Source: Pseudisothecium myosuroides
Taxonomy: Eukaryota > Streptophyta > Bryopsida > Hypnales > Lembophyllaceae
Length of the DNA stretch: 64,000 bases
Direction of reading: 5' to 3'
Assembly (NCBI GenBank): GCA_951799445.1
Contig: OX637296.1
Coordinates: 10,850,001 to 10,914,000 of the forward strand
Shown one piece after another: positions 34,110 to 46,863 of the stretch. Under the pieces are notes generated by a model, which did no database searches, was not told the origin of the DNA, and saw nothing but the letters and a program-made list of their open reading frames with translations. Numbering within the stretch: position 1 is the stretch's first letter; every line of letters begins with the position of its first letter. A program made the translations under genes and the position numbers.

Positions 34110-34859
34110 AGGCCTGTGCCAAGTGGATGAGTGTACCCACCTGGCGGCCCCGTTGTGATCGGTTTCATGTGTGGTCGTCCATCTCACGGCGGTGGCAGGG
34201 AGGATTTCTGTTTGTCATGGATGCTCTTTCAGAGGCATGTCAGAAGTATATCAGAAGTGTAGCAGAATCATATCAGAACTTGGGTGAAGGAGGTTCATTC
34301 TGCACTGCACTGATCACTTGTGACTTATTAACGGAGGACGCTAAATGTTGCCTTTGAAGGTGGGCCTTGCGTGCCGGATTTACCCTGGGAAAAACGCAGG
34401 AATTTTTTATTTGCCACAGATTTTTTTTCTTGCAAATTCTGAATTCATATTTGCAATTAGAGACCCCAAATTAGCTGAGAGAGGTATACAACATACCTAA
34501 GAATAGTACAAAATAAGGGGCTATTTTTTTTACTTTTACCCCGAAGAATCCTCAATTTACCCTGCAGGGCCCACCTTTGAAGGCAACATTTAGTGGCTTG
34601 CCTTATTAACATTCTTCACTTGTGCAATAAGGTAGTGTACCTATATTTTGAGTGCATAGCGCATAGTGAGGCAGAGGTTACAAGTTAAAATCTGAAACCC
34701 GATTTAAATAATTTTTTAAATTCCCAACTCCAACCAACCCAACCCTAACCAACCAACCCCCCCTATTTGTAATTTCAGATTGACTAGTGTAGCCCTGTGC
34801 CGTTGCCACACCCAAAACAAAAGTAAAAGTCATTTTAAGAACCAAAAAGAACTAAAAAA

Positions 34860-35190
34860 TTCATAACTTTCCTATCGTAGGTCCAAATGCCACAAAACAA
34901 AGCCCGTGCACCCCTCCTTGCCAAGGGCTTTCCAACGGTACCAAGAACATGATAATTTGACACACAGTTCCAAAGATACATAATTTAGCATAATTTAGTA
35001 ATTTTTAAGATCCAAAAAGAACTCAAAAATCAATAACTTTCCCACCACGGGTCCAAACGCCAGGAAACGAAGCCCGTGCACCCCTCCTTGCCGAGGGCTT
35101 TCCGACGGTACCAAGCACACCCCTGGGGGACGCACGGTCCGGGAGATCTCGACGTGACAAACAAAACAAAACAAACAAACCACCTGCCTT
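34860..35190. repeat. two direct copies of a dispersed repeat shared with the P450 intron
   Basis: Copies at about 34860-34985 and 35025-35190 share 'ataactttcc', 'gcccgtgcacccctccttgcc' (shortened) and 'agggctttcc'. The second continues into ggtccgggagatctcgacgtg and an aaac-rich tail. An inverse copy is in the first large P450 intron region (about 60443-60600). No termini seen. 34200-34860 holds no gene. Confidence 0.6.
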
Positions 35191-35499
35191 AAGGTATGGA
35201 TAATGGGATAGCAATTGATATGGAATTTTGTATCCCCGTATTCGTATATATCTTTTGTGTTCATATTTGTATTTGTGTCCCAAATCCGTATCAATATTCG
35301 TACCCATACCCATATTTGTATTTGTATTCCAGATCAACGGCATCCATTTTGTTTTCAACATTTGATCTAACGGCAAAGGAGGGGGTATTTTTTTTTTAAA
35401 TCTGATTGGGCGACTGAGGATTTTTCAATTTGGGGTGGAGGGAACCTCAAGGCTGGATGCATCTTTTCACTGGATAGTTTCAAACAAATGCGCTACTGA

Positions 35500-35745
35500 C
35501 CTTAAATTGCCATCTTTACTCTATGTACATCTTCAAAAATCAATTCTGTACCTTTGTGGAAGAAACCATTTTAGATCCAAATTTCGTTTCTTAATAACTT
35601 TTGCATACAATATCCAAATGCCCTATTCTTTGGCGCATTGGAACTTCCTTTCACTTGCCAACAAGAATACATGAAAATCTAACTAGTTTAATAATAGTAA
35701 CTAGGTTTAGTAGCAAAAAGTGGCGGTTTTGGGTGTACCTTCCTT
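35500..35745. mobile_element. right part of an AGGTAGGTACACCC-family MITE
   Basis: Shares 'taacttttgcatac', 'atccaaatgc', 'tttcacttgccaacaagaat' and the right end 'ggcggttttgggtgtacct' with 23642-23914. The left terminus is not clear. A shorter fragment of the same family is at about 38310-38400. Confidence 0.55.
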
Positions 35746-35752
35746 ACAGTAA

Positions 35753-36106
35753 GGGAGCCAACCCATTTCCAACCACTTAAGCAATTGAACATATCTGGAT
35801 AGCAAGTGTGTTGAGTGGAAAAATTTGTCCATGTGCAAAAATAGATTTTAGGAGGATTCCATAACTTTTCACAGTTTCATTTGCCAAAACCAAATTACTA
35901 TGAATTTTCTAGGTGAAGATTTAGCTCGTCCTACATTAGTCATATAGGTCATTCTATTTCTGACCAAGGTTTGGTTGTAAAATTGAGAGTTCTGAAGCCC
36001 AATCACAATGCGCCATTCCTGATTGCTTACTCATCTCATAACTAATTGGAAATAGACCTCCCTACACTGCTGAAATGAGGGGATGATTAGGAATGGATTG
36101 GCTCCT
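35753..36106. mobile_element. TAA-flanked MITE (Tourist/Harbinger-like)
   Basis: Ends GGGAGCCAACCCATTTCC and the inverse GGAATGGATTGGCTCCT, flanked by TAA on both sides. The 3-bp TAA/TTA duplication fits PIF/Harbinger MITEs. 354 bp, no ORF. Shortly after it, a 28-bp direct repeat (gattttgatcattgagcaag...) occurs at about 36311-36338 and 36359-36386. Confidence 0.55.
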
Positions 36107-37478
36107 TAACCATTTGGCTAATACATCAATGCTTATGATCCATTGCCATTTTGGCTTCTTTTGGATGAGTGGTTTTCATCAAATTGGGAATCAATTATGA
36201 GTGGCTAGACCAAATAAATATGTCATATTTTCTATGTTTATATTCCCTTAGTTCCACTACAAAGTTCCAAATTGGTTTAGGGTTTGTATCACTAAACTGC
36301 TTCATTTATTGATTTTGATCATTGAGCAAGCGATCTAGAATTCAAAGATGATACTAGGGATTTTGATCATTGAGCAAGCGATCTAGAAGTAAGGTAAAAA
36401 CAACCGCTGCAATTTAGCAAAGTTGGGGCACTTTTTTAACTAATTTTTTTTGGGTGATATTTGCAATTGAAAATCATGAATTTAAATTTCTAAAATAGAA
36501 TTTTTGGATAAGACATGTAGTAAGTTATTATGAATTTTCAAAGTGAAAGCTCCCTAGACCTTTGAAATGTCAAGGAAACTTGGTTATAAAAATGAAATCT
36601 AGAAAATCAACAATCCACCAATTGCAATTGAGGGAATGGTTTATTGGCAATATTGGGGACACTTTCAATGGAAGTCTACTTATGAGGAATGGATACAGGG
36701 ACGGTTTGGAACAATCCCTTGACTCTTTATTCAAGTTGGCCAATGCATGAATAATTCTATTGTCTGTGAGAATTGTTGAGCAACTTCCTTGTGGTTATAT
36801 ATGATGTGCTCTCTAGTGGGTAACTAGGGGAGGCAACCCATTCTTGATCAATGCTTGTATTTAGGCTTTGCATATTGTTCTCTTTCCGTGAACAATGATT
36901 AATTATGGTGCAGTTCTCGATGCAATTGTGGTATGTAATGATTGGCCACAAGACTCTCAATATTGCAACCACCCCTTGGTCAATTTTGTTTTTAGCCCAT
37001 GGTCGGAAATAACAAGCCCCATATCACCGGTTTGGGAAGGACAAAATCTTCCGCTGAAAAACTCAGAGTAATCATGTTTTGAGAAATAAAAATCTGGAAA
37101 ATTATGGAAACCTTCCAAACTCTATTTCTGCACACAAGAAAATTTCTTCACCAAAAAAACCCGCCCTGCAGATATACATAATTGCTTTAGTGATTGAAAA
37201 TGGATTGCCTGCCCTAGTAAGAGTACCTTGAATTCATTTTTAGATAGAGGGGGTAACTTCTCAACACCTACTCCTCCTCTAGAAAAAATAGTGCAGTTTT
37301 AGTTTTAGTTCTTCTTTTCTTTTAAAACAAATGAAACATAATATCATTGCAAAAGAAAGAAAACAAAAAACCCAACCACAATTGGCCTGAGAGATAGGAC
37401 AACTCACAAACAAATGGGCAAAGAAAAAACACTGCAGTTTCAACGGTCATGTCTGCTACTGTAGTTGCTCCTGCATTA

Positions 37479-38701
37479 GGCCCACTTTATATTGGGCCTA
37501 AGATCAAATGGAAGGCCAGCCAGATTTACCTTCAATCTGGCCCTCAATCCGGCCCCAATTCTTCCATCCGGCCTTAGTTGACGTAAAGCCGTTGGGCCGG
37601 ATTCTAGGGCCCAATTTCTAATTCATGTTCTCTTGGATTTTCTCAACACTCAATTAATAAAATATAAAAACACACATGTTTTCCTTTTTCTTCCTTTCTT
37701 TCCTATTTTAAAAAAACAAGAAGATTTTTTTTCCTATTTATTCTATTTCAAAATTAGAAAAGATTTTTTTTTTTTTTTTTTTTTTTATGTAATTTAATTT
37801 TTTATAGACTTTTTGAAGGTAAGTAGGCAACATCTTGAAAGCCTATTATTATGTATGTATGAACTTTTATTTATTAAACTTGTTTTATTTGAGCTCAAGA
37901 AGTATACCAATTAGATCACAATATTAACTTATCACTATTATCTCCATTTCTGCTAAAAAAATTTAAGTATGATAAGCATTTTTTAAAATACTCCCTGTAC
38001 TCTGGAGTATGATTTTTGCAAAGAATTTATTTAGGAGAAATTTACATTTTATTTAGATGCTTTTAATTATGGAAAATAAAGGTGCATCTAAGAATCTAAA
38101 TTCTTTACTATATCATGGAAAAATGTTTAAAAAATATTAAATCAACATAGCGAACTAATGAGGTACTTGACTAGTATGAATTAGATTTGTTTGTTAACAT
38201 GAATCTACAGTATGACTTCACACTGAATTCATAGTATGAATTCATATTGTTTGTTAATGTGAATTCACAGTCTGTCAAGTTTATGTGAATTCATACTGGT
38301 CAAATTTTCAACTTTATTTGTTGGCAAGTGAAAGGGAGTTCCAACACACCAAAGAACATGGCATTTGGATACCGTATGCAAAAGTTATGAAGGGTCAAAG
38401 TTTAAAACAATAACTTTCATTGATTGATGGTGAAGATGTTCATGATCCAACGGAGGAGCCCAATCCAGCCCTAGATGGGAGTTCGGGGCACCCAAAACCT
38501 CGTCCCGATTTCTTCCTTGGGGCCGGAAGGTTTGGCGCCAAAACCATGCCATCTAAGGCGACACATAGGATGAGTTGTAGTTCCATTTGGCTCCAAGTAT
38601 AAAGCCCTTGGGCCGGATTTGGAGAAATTGAGTGATCCTATTGGTTCAAACTTGAAGAGTTCCGGTTGGCCTTCAATCCGGCCCCAAGTATAAACCGGGC
38701 C
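37479..38701. mobile_element. TTA-flanked element, GGCCC(A/G)(C/G)TTTATA termini (Harbinger-like)
   Basis: Left GGCCCACTTTATATTGGGCC and right GGCCCCAAGTATAAACCGGG(CC) are inverted, flanked by TTA at 37476-37478 and 38702-38704. The phrase 'caatccggccccaa' occurs near both ends, so the termini are compound. It holds a long T-run (about 37765-37786). No transposase ORF. A non-autonomous PIF/Harbinger-type element is the best reading. Confidence 0.55.
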
Positions 38702-39978
38702 TTATTAGACATAACTTACACAAGGAAATAGAGTCAAATGCAAAGTAAGCAATGAAAATTGACTTAAAAGACATCAAAGATATATAAGGAAAAAAAAAGG
38801 GGAGGGAGCTCCAGTTGGGGAATTAGACTTGAATGCAACAAAAATTTTGAAGTTCAAACCTCATCCGCCTCTATTTGTAGCACTTCATTTTTATTCTCTT
38901 GTTATTCTCTTGGCACAAGCAAGCCACGGAAAGTAGGCAAGCAAGTGTCATTCTTTGTTTTACAAGTTTCATGAAATAGGTTTTAACAAGTTAAGGTATG
39001 TTCCCATGTGGCCCTAAATAGGAGCGCAAGAATGGGCATGGAAAAAAACCCAAATCGGGTTCACATATGGAGGGTAGGCATGACAATCTTTTGAGATAGG
39101 GTTTTGTGGTTATGGAACTCACCGTTCACGGAGGCGTTGGTCTTCTGGGAGTTGCGTGCCACGATGGAAGGCAATTGCTAGCCGTTCACACAATCTGTAA
39201 CTTGCGTAGTGGTGGGGTCCGTGTGCTTTGTGGAAAGGCGTCGTGGTCGTCGCGTCCTGTGCTAGCGTTTTGCTCGTGCCCGTCTTGTCGTTTCTGTCCA
39301 TCAGCACGTGGAAGGTAGTGTGTGCAATTTGTGGCTGTTCTGGGCAGCTCTAGTTGCTTTAGTGACTGCTTGTTTTGGGTGCAATAGACATTGCAAAAGT
39401 GGAAGTGTCAAGACAAAAATCTAGGGCGTGGAGAGGAGAGGACAGTTTGCATTACCTCGCAACGCGCGCACTTGTGGGAGCGTTGTCATCGAAGGCTGTT
39501 GTGGTTCCTATTAGCAAAGCCTGCCGCTCCTTTCAGTGACGAAATAGAGGTTCATTGGTGAAGTGTTTGTACACAACGTTGTTGTTTTTCCTTCTTTTGC
39601 AACATCATGTTGCTCCACGTACGAAAAATGTCGTCCTATTATCAACAGTAGTGGTATGCCATGGTTTGTGGTCTTCTCTTGTGTTAGGGTTCACTTCATA
39701 GCTGAGAAAGGTTGGGTCGCCCTGTGCCTCATTTTATTCGTGCGTTCGGAAAAAGTGCTAGCATTTCCAAGAGTTGTTGAAGTTGTCCTCGCTAGAAAAG
39801 GCGTCAGCTCTTCCATTACCATTGCTGCACGTCATCATGCGCTTCCTCTGTTGTTGATTGTATGGCGCAGACTGTCTGCATCTGCTCTGGCGTAGTGAAT
39901 ATGGATGAATTCTGAAATCCAAATACGGCGTTGGCATTTGTGGTGTGGCTGGTTCAGTTGCTCCTGAATGCCGGTGAA

Positions 39979-41097
39979 ATGCAAGTGGCGCCTGTTTTGG
40001 CGGATTGGAAGCAGGACGATGAAGACGTGCTGCCAGCTATGCCAACCGGTGATCAGCAAGCGCTGTGCAAGATAGCCTCCTTCATTAGGGCCACTTTCCA
40101 AAACTTTAAGCTTTATGCATCTTTGAATGTATTCCATAATGAGCTGCACTTTTGGGTGAAGACAAGATCAACTACTTGGTTTTCAAAATTCCTAGTTGAG
40201 CAATATGACAACAAGTGATGGGTGTCAATGTTTTGTATGACAAAACTTGTTGTTTTTGCTCTTGCAAATGTGGTCAGGCCTCACATTGAGAAAAAAAACA
40301 CTAAGTACAAGTTAGCTGTTCTTGTGCTTGTGTTAGTGGCTTGCACTTTGTTTAAATTAACACATGTAGCGAACTTCACAATTTGTAGTGAAATGTTTGC
40401 AATAGGAAGAAGCACCGTGTCTAAAATACTGCGAGAAGTTGTGCATGCAATCAATGAGTGCTTGCGGCAGGAAATCAGGTGGCCAAGGGGGGAGAGGATG
40501 CGGGAGACGCAGAGGAAATTCAGTAGCCTCTACTCTCTGCTTGCTGTTGTAGGAGCGGTAGATGGTGTGCACATTTCAATTTTGAAGCCCGCCTTCTCTC
40601 TTGCTGACTATTTTTACTACAAAAGTGGTAGATATAGCATGAATTGCCAGGCAGTGGTTGACAATGAGAAGTGATTCCTGGACCTTTATGTCGGCATGCT
40701 AGGCTCCACCAACGACGGCCGCATGCTCAGACGCTCTTTGTTGTTTCAGCTTGCAAATCAAGGTAGCATCTTGGAGGGAAGTGGATCAATAGATGGCTTT
40801 TCCCCTTATTTGATTGCAGATTCAAGGTATCCTCTACTGCCATGGCTGTTTGTGCCGCACACGGACGGAGGACACCTCTCCATTGCTGAAAGACTTTTCA
40901 ATAAGAGATTGAGGAAGGAATGGTGTGTCGTTGAGAATGCTTTTGGCATTCTAAAACAGTCATTTCATGAGCTGCATGGAAAGTTCGATTTACATATTTT
41001 GTTCCTGCCGGACGTAATTGTCACATGCGCTATCCTCCATAACATTTTGTTGCGGCAGTCCCACGACGAGATAGAGGAATTCCTCGAAATTCTTTAA
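39979..41097 (+). pseudogene. PIF/Harbinger transposase (DDE_Tnp_4) with two in-frame TGA codons
   Basis: Transposase of a PIF/Harbinger DNA transposon. The ATG at 39979 starts a single 373-codon frame. It keeps phase to TAA at 41095 and is broken only by TGA at 40216-40218 and 40672-40674; the base after each reads on sensibly. A helix-turn-helix-like stretch (CSEMFAIGRSTVSKILREVV) precedes the catalytic core. The triad is intact: Asp in VVGAVDGVHI, Asp in YLIADSRYPLLPWL, Glu in CVVENAFGILK. LDLYVGMLGSTNDGRMLRRS is the usual family block. It converges with ORF1 on the other strand, the classical two-gene Harbinger layout. Upstream 39000-39900 is GC-richer and presumably element DNA, but termini and TTA duplication were not located. 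Not functional as written. Confidence 0.85.
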
Positions 41098-42034
41098 ACT
41101 AAAGGTCTGCAAGCGGAAGAAGTGGGAGAGCGTATCGGAACCCGACGGGGAGCTCAGTGCTTCAAAGATGATGCCACCAGTGTGCAAGGACTGGATAAGC
41201 GTGAACAATTGGGGCACTGTCTGACATCGAGACGTCGCTTACCTGCTTAGAGTTCCTGGTGAGTCTCAGCTTCGTCAATGGTGGAGGTCCGGCTGGTCCC
41301 CGCCATCTTCTAGTGTATTGGTCGTTGCTCTAGCAATTTCACTTACAATTAATTACAAGTCGTTCACAGGTAGTCCAATATGTCTCTACTTTTCTAGTGA
41401 GTTAGGAAAATTGGCAGTAATATGCAGTAGCAATAGCAATGCAAATGTGGAATAGGTGCTTCTTTTATTCATTGGTAGGTAGATATGTACAAAGTCGCGA
41501 CCTCACTGCGGAGTGAGGTGTGTCGCTGCTAGTATTGTAGACCTTGTTTACTTTTTGTGTTGTCTCCACTGCTCTGCTCGAGACTTCCAAAATTGTAGAG
41601 TAGATGCCTTCCATTGCTAGTCGTTGCATGTCCTATACAAGTCAGATGGAAAGCAGAAAAACTAGAAGCCGGTTTTCTAAAAGCCATCGTTGTGGCCGTA
41701 TGCAGGAAGAGAGATGAAACGCTACAGTTGTCTTCTTCGGCCACCAAAGTAGGACTAGAGTCATCGCTGTTGACCTTGGTGATGAGGCTGTAGATATGGA
41801 GTCTTGTACATAGTTATTGTTTTCAGCAGTGTTTTTGTCCTTGTCTTGAGCTTGGCCAGCAAAGGGGGTACTCGGAGGAGCGCCATGCGTTGCTTGCTGC
41901 TGTAAGGTAGGATTGCCAACTTTGAAATAGTCATTGTTGAAATTTTTTGCGTTTTGTATAGCAACAAAGCTTGGACTTGCCAAGCCCCGACCTAACATAG
42001 CAGTCAACTAAGCCAAGCAGTTGACTATTTTTCC

Positions 42035-43174
42035 TTATTTCAATATTGCTAGTTTGGCATTCTCGTTTGCTGTCGCTGTTGTCTCATGGATGTGTCGATC
42101 CTTGTCCCTTTGGTATGCCATGTGCTCTATAAATAGGCGTAGCTGCACGTCCATCTTTGAGCGCTCTACATCCAAACTAGCATCCGCAATTTCTTTCATT
42201 TGAGATGCCATGGCCGCCCTTGTGCTCTTCGTGGCCTCAACAATAATGGTATGGCCGGATATGTTCTTGTGTCGCACAGCGGTGTTGCCGGGACAACGCA
42301 ATTGTGCTCCTCATGTGGTCTCCGAGGAGCTGAGTATGTGGGGAATGACGCCCGGTGGCAGTCCAGTGAAGCTTCGGGAAGCAGAGCCGGCCACAGTTGG
42401 GAGAACAAGTGTGCCACTCATTGGCGTGGACGTCTACAGTAGGGGCAATTTGCTTGCTGAACTTGCAGTAGTGGTATCAACAATTTCATTGCGAGAAACC
42501 TCCATTACATCCTCCGGGTCAGGTTCACTTTCATCCTCCTCCATGTTTTGTTCGTGACCTTTTAGGCCGCCATGGAAGTTGCCATCTAAAGAAGACAGGA
42601 AATCCTAGATGTGAGGAAGTTGAATTTGTGGACGGTTCCCAAACCAACCATGGATAGTGTGGAAGAACTCTTCACCGAACTGACATGGGAGTCTTTCCGT
42701 CTTTCGTTCAGTAGGAGTTAATTTCCAGTAATCACTGAAGTCTTGACTAGTGCGGTAGCTGTAGTCCACTATTTTTTTATAATCGGGGAGAAGTTGGTTC
42801 CATTTAGTCTTGCACGCTGCTCCATGGTGTACGCAACCGGAGAAACCAGCGGCCATCACTTCTTGGGGGATGTGCTTCCACTTGGTATTCTCGGGGGTCA
42901 TTAGGTTGTGTTTGTCAGTCATGTCCATTTCCTCCAAGTACATAAATTTCTTTGCTTTGATTGGAACTATAACTTCTGCAGGCGCCTAATTAGGCCCTTG
43001 GTCCTTTCATGGGCGTTTGGCTTGGTTGGGACTTGCTGGACTTTGTTGTGATTGAGTTTCCAGTAGTGCTGGAGTTCTCCTAAAAGAGAAAGATGCCGGA
43101 TTGCCTACGAAGCTCGTGAAGGCCGAGTTGCCTGTGACATGGAAATGACGATTAGGCTCTTCAAATGCAGTCAT
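42035..43174 (-). pseudogene. Harbinger ORF1 (Myb/SANT-like DNA-binding protein) with five stops
   Basis: Accessory protein that in active Harbinger elements binds the transposon ends and brings in the transposase. The ATG at 43174 (MTAFEEPNRHFHV) opens a 380-codon frame without any frameshift, ending TAA at 42035. Internal stops lie at 43009-43007 (TGA), 42988-42986 (TAG), 42607-42605 (TAG), 42436-42434 (TAG) and 42313-42311 (TGA). The Myb/SANT-like region around residues 95-160 reads KWKHIPQEVMAAGF, CKTKWNQLLPDYKKI and DFSDYWKLTPTERK, then comes an acidic linker (EEDESEPDPEDV). The C-terminal helix (ERSKMDVQLRLFIEHMAYQR) looks like a coiled coil. Arranged tail to tail with the transposase, about 0.9 kb apart. 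41100-42034 between them has no supported gene. Confidence 0.7.
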
Positions 43175-43207
43175 GCATGCCGGAAGTTATAAGTGACAAA
43201 GAGGGGG

Positions 43208-43242
43208 GCTTCTACTTGCGGCAGACCATGCAAGTAGAAGGC
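43208..43242. repeat. short perfect hairpin
   Basis: GCTTCTACTTGC and GCAAGTAGAAGGC face each other across about ten bases. It lies just upstream of ORF1, possibly in the subterminal region of the Harbinger element, where such repeats often serve as binding sites. The role is a guess. Confidence 0.45.
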
Positions 43243-43483
43243 CGCAATTAAGTGGATTTCAGGCCCAGTAGCTACTTATTTTCTTCCGATTTTTTTTGTG
43301 ATTATATATTCTAGTGTGGGGCCTAGTTCATTATGCAAGCACACTTGGTTTTTTTCACAATGGGATCTCATGTACTAGTACGTCACACTCTCTTGCTGAA
43401 CGACACACTTCTAGGTTGTGTTGTTGACCTACACCTCTCTCTTATTGTTCCAATCTTCAACACAACATGTGTGGCTGCAATGT

Positions 43484-43604
43484 CACTACAAGGGAATGCT
43501 GTCATTTTTTGTCAATTTGGACACTTTTTTTGTCAATTTTTTGTCAATTCGGACATTGTCTATCAATTCGGATGTGTCAATTTGGACGATGTTTTCTTGT
43601 AGTG
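43484..43604. mobile_element. 121-bp CACTA MITE
   Basis: Starts CACTACAAGGGAA and ends TTTTCTTGTAGTG, the inverse terminus of plant CACTA/EnSpm elements, with a 3-bp TGT duplication on both sides. The interior consists of three or four repeats of gtcaatt(t/c)ggac. It is too short to code. It sits beside weakly coding-looking minus-strand sequence (43605-44240) that I cannot assign. Confidence 0.75.
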
Positions 43605-44249
43605 TGTTCATGACGTTATATATGAATTGATTTAGCCCTCGGAGTGTTTCTGGTATTTTTGCAGGTGCACTAATCACGGAATGTAGTGACCTCTCTTCAC
43701 GAAAGCTGGAGATAATGGAGAAGTAGAAGGAGACATGACTCATACCAGAGGGTACTCTTGCAATGGGCTGAACAGCAGTTGCCTGCTGCAATGCTACATG
43801 ATGATTGTCCATAGCTGTGGCACAAGGACACCTGTAGTAAAACGTTGGTCACATCAAGCTTTGCTGTCACACACTTTCATCACAGTGGGTCCGCATGTTC
43901 ATTTGCACTTGACATCGTCATTTTTGGCTACACTTGGCCATGGACGTCACAGGCATTGTGCCGAGGCACCATGGCACTGCAGCCACTGCTTTCAACACCA
44001 TTTTTGCGAGGTCAGCTGCACTCAACAGTTTTCACCATTCTCTCCCCAAAAGACGTACACTTTGTCCATCCCCCTCTTTGAATTCACAAATTCAATGTCT
44101 GAATTCATACATGCGAAAGCTAGAATGCGACTAAGACCATGTGACAATCTTATTTCCTCTCTCATCATTTTCTACAATCCAAGATGCACTGTAACACTTA
44201 CCGCCCTTGTTCACGAGGTACTCTTGAATTCTCGTAGCGCCAGATGAAG

Positions 44250-46740
44250 TAAAACTCCGTATGATCCACTCTCCATCCGCAACACTCGCTCCTCCTACGA
44301 CTTTGGTGAAAACCGCAAAGACAAAGCTGCTGAAGCGTTGTTGATCCTCTTCACGTCATACCCGCAAGTTTTCTTGCATATTTTATGTAGCCGCCAGAAG
44401 GAGCGTAATAATTATTGACGGCTCTTTTGTAATGAGCCACTCTGAGCCCAAGTACAAAGACCGCCACACAAATCTTCTTTTTGCAATTTATGGAGTAAAA
44501 AATAGAAAAGTCAAAATTTTGAGGTCAAATTTCAATCAATAAGATTTCAATCAATAAAAATCCAAAATTCATGAAACTTGTTACATGTGATTCTAGTCAA
44601 GATGTACATTCTTCCTATAAAAAAAATGAGATATTTTGACTTCTCACAAAAAGTTTTTTTTTGCATAGAAATTTCATTCTAATAATAATAGTTCTAAATA
44701 TAGTCCATTCTTAGTGAAATTTCACATTAAAATAGAGTCCCTTTTGTACAACAACATGTCCAAATTTCACTTTATAATTCCAATTACTCAATTTATGAGA
44801 GCAATTTATATGGTGGCCAACTACTTTTGGGAGTCACTATATAAAAGTATGTCAAGTGGTTGACCAAGTCAAAATTGCATTGACTCTAGCCCAGACTCTA
44901 GTTAAAAACTAGATTTGCAAAAATGAGGTAATAGATTTAAAGAATACAGAAATTTCAAAAATCACTATATCAAAAGAACCTCATTTCAAATCCATTCCAA
45001 CAAATCTCATTCAAAAAATGACAATATTTTGTTTATAATCAAATTTAGGGGGAATTTTGAAATTTTCCTTACAAAGTTTATAAAAAGAAACTAGTGATAG
45101 CATTGGTGAAACTAACCGTTTGGATGGAATCTAAAATTTAAAATCTACAATTTCTTTTGTATATCAATTCCCAAATATTCTTCCAAAAAATGCTTTACGA
45201 TGATTTTTCTCAAATCGTCAACTTTGGAGAATGCTCTATACCTTCAAGGATTAAACTGACCTTTTTAGAGGTGATTGCATATAGGAAGAAGCTAAACTCT
45301 TTGAAACAATTTTCAATAAATTTTTTTAGGAAGAAAAATGGAACTAGCATCAAACCCAAGTCGTTTCATATTTTTTGGACCTTCATGGAATTAGTTACAA
45401 ATTTTTGAAGTTGAAATGTAGGTCACTAAAAGTGACTCCTTTTTGAAATGTACCCCATTGATATATTGAAGAAAGAAAAATGTACCTCTGTGTTAGAAGT
45501 TCGCTTTTAGAGCAACCTACATTATTGATCAATGCTCTAGGGTCCCTTTTGCTCCTTTAAAAAGCGGGAGCTTCCAGCTTTGCAACATCCCATTCAATCA
45601 ATAACACTAGTGATGCAACTTCCCAGTTAGATACTGAATCTTTGCAAATTAAACTAAATTCACTCCTTGAGATTTAGAGAAGAATTATCCAAATCTTCAA
45701 GGAAGAATGGTTTAGGCTGGTTAACAATGTTGTGAGGAAAAGAGGAAATGGATTCCACCAGGGTTTTTTTTTCATTTTTAATGAAGTACCAAAGTGGCGA
45801 TATAAAATGTTATAGTGGTGCTCCAAATTTTAGCATTCATACTTATAATGGATAGAAAATATCACATTAGTACATTTCACGTGACTATAATTATGTTTTC
45901 ATCCACCAAATCTAGCGATTTCATCCAAGATTTTTTTCTAATTCAAAGTAATTTGGCAAAAACTTCACGGTTTTTTGCCATCTTTTAACCAAATTTTTTT
46001 TCTTCTGGTACAAGCCTTGGGGGGTTCACACCCTTGTACAGTTTGTAACCAGATGCAATGACGGGATATTTAATGGAGGGGTATTTATGTCCTTCTAATG
46101 TTTTTTTCCCTTCCTATTTGTTGAAAAAAAAAACTATTGGTGCCTGTTTTCCAGTACCCTATTTTTTTTTGGAAATTCTTGTAGGGACTGATTTTTGGCA
46201 ACCTATTTTCTTTGTAAATTTTAGAATTGCGGAATACTAAGAAGTCTGTAAACACACTGCAGAATGAAGCATAAGTGCAACAAAGCATGAGATCCCACAT
46301 AAGCATTCCACTGCATCTACAAGAATGAAAACAACTAAATATCGTATGTTTGTTTACAAAATATCCTTGATCTAAACCTAGCCTTTATAGCTACGTGATT
46401 CAAGATAGAAGTTCACATTGATTTGACAAGAATTTATACTCCACAACACAAGAGCACCAACCTGTGGCATGAAATCTTGCTGACATAGTCAAATTCACGG
46501 AAGAAAATCATTCAAATACAACATTAATATAGAAACTTTGAAAACTTTTATATAATACATTTATTGACAAACACAGGTATCAGTGGTCCTAGCACATGCT
46601 TGTGCACAAAGTTTCAGCAACATGAAGGTTTATTGTTCCCAACCATCTACTGTTTGCAGCTACCGTTGAACATATCTAGAAATTAGAAACAAAAAAAAAC
46701 TTGAATTTACAAATAGCTTGTTGTTGCCTAGTATTTCACA
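44250..46740. other. no gene seen; repeat-derived
   Basis: AT-rich sequence. A degraded relative of the 29080 MITE is recognisable at about 45280-45480 by shared internal blocks. Otherwise only short open frames with biased composition. No exon, RNA gene or terminus can be supported. Confidence 0.4.
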
Positions 46741-46863
46741 ATGTACCAAAAAGAGGCAACCAAGGCCTGTAAGTGCCTCTCCGGGATGCCAAAAATTCAG
46801 AGCCGTGGATTTTTTCCAGAAAAACTAAAAAACCTCCCTTCCCGCCGTTGATCAACACCGGAA

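Noticed and set aside
40216..40674. Stop-codon readthrough or U-to-C editing of TGA to CGA in the Harbinger transposase
   Set aside because: Such editing is organellar. This is nuclear transposon DNA, and ordinary C-to-T mutation explains all the stops.
43605..44247. A 170-codon plus-strand and a 108-codon minus-strand open frame
   Set aside because: They overlap each other and the CACTA MITE, have no domain, and neighbouring frames are full of stops.
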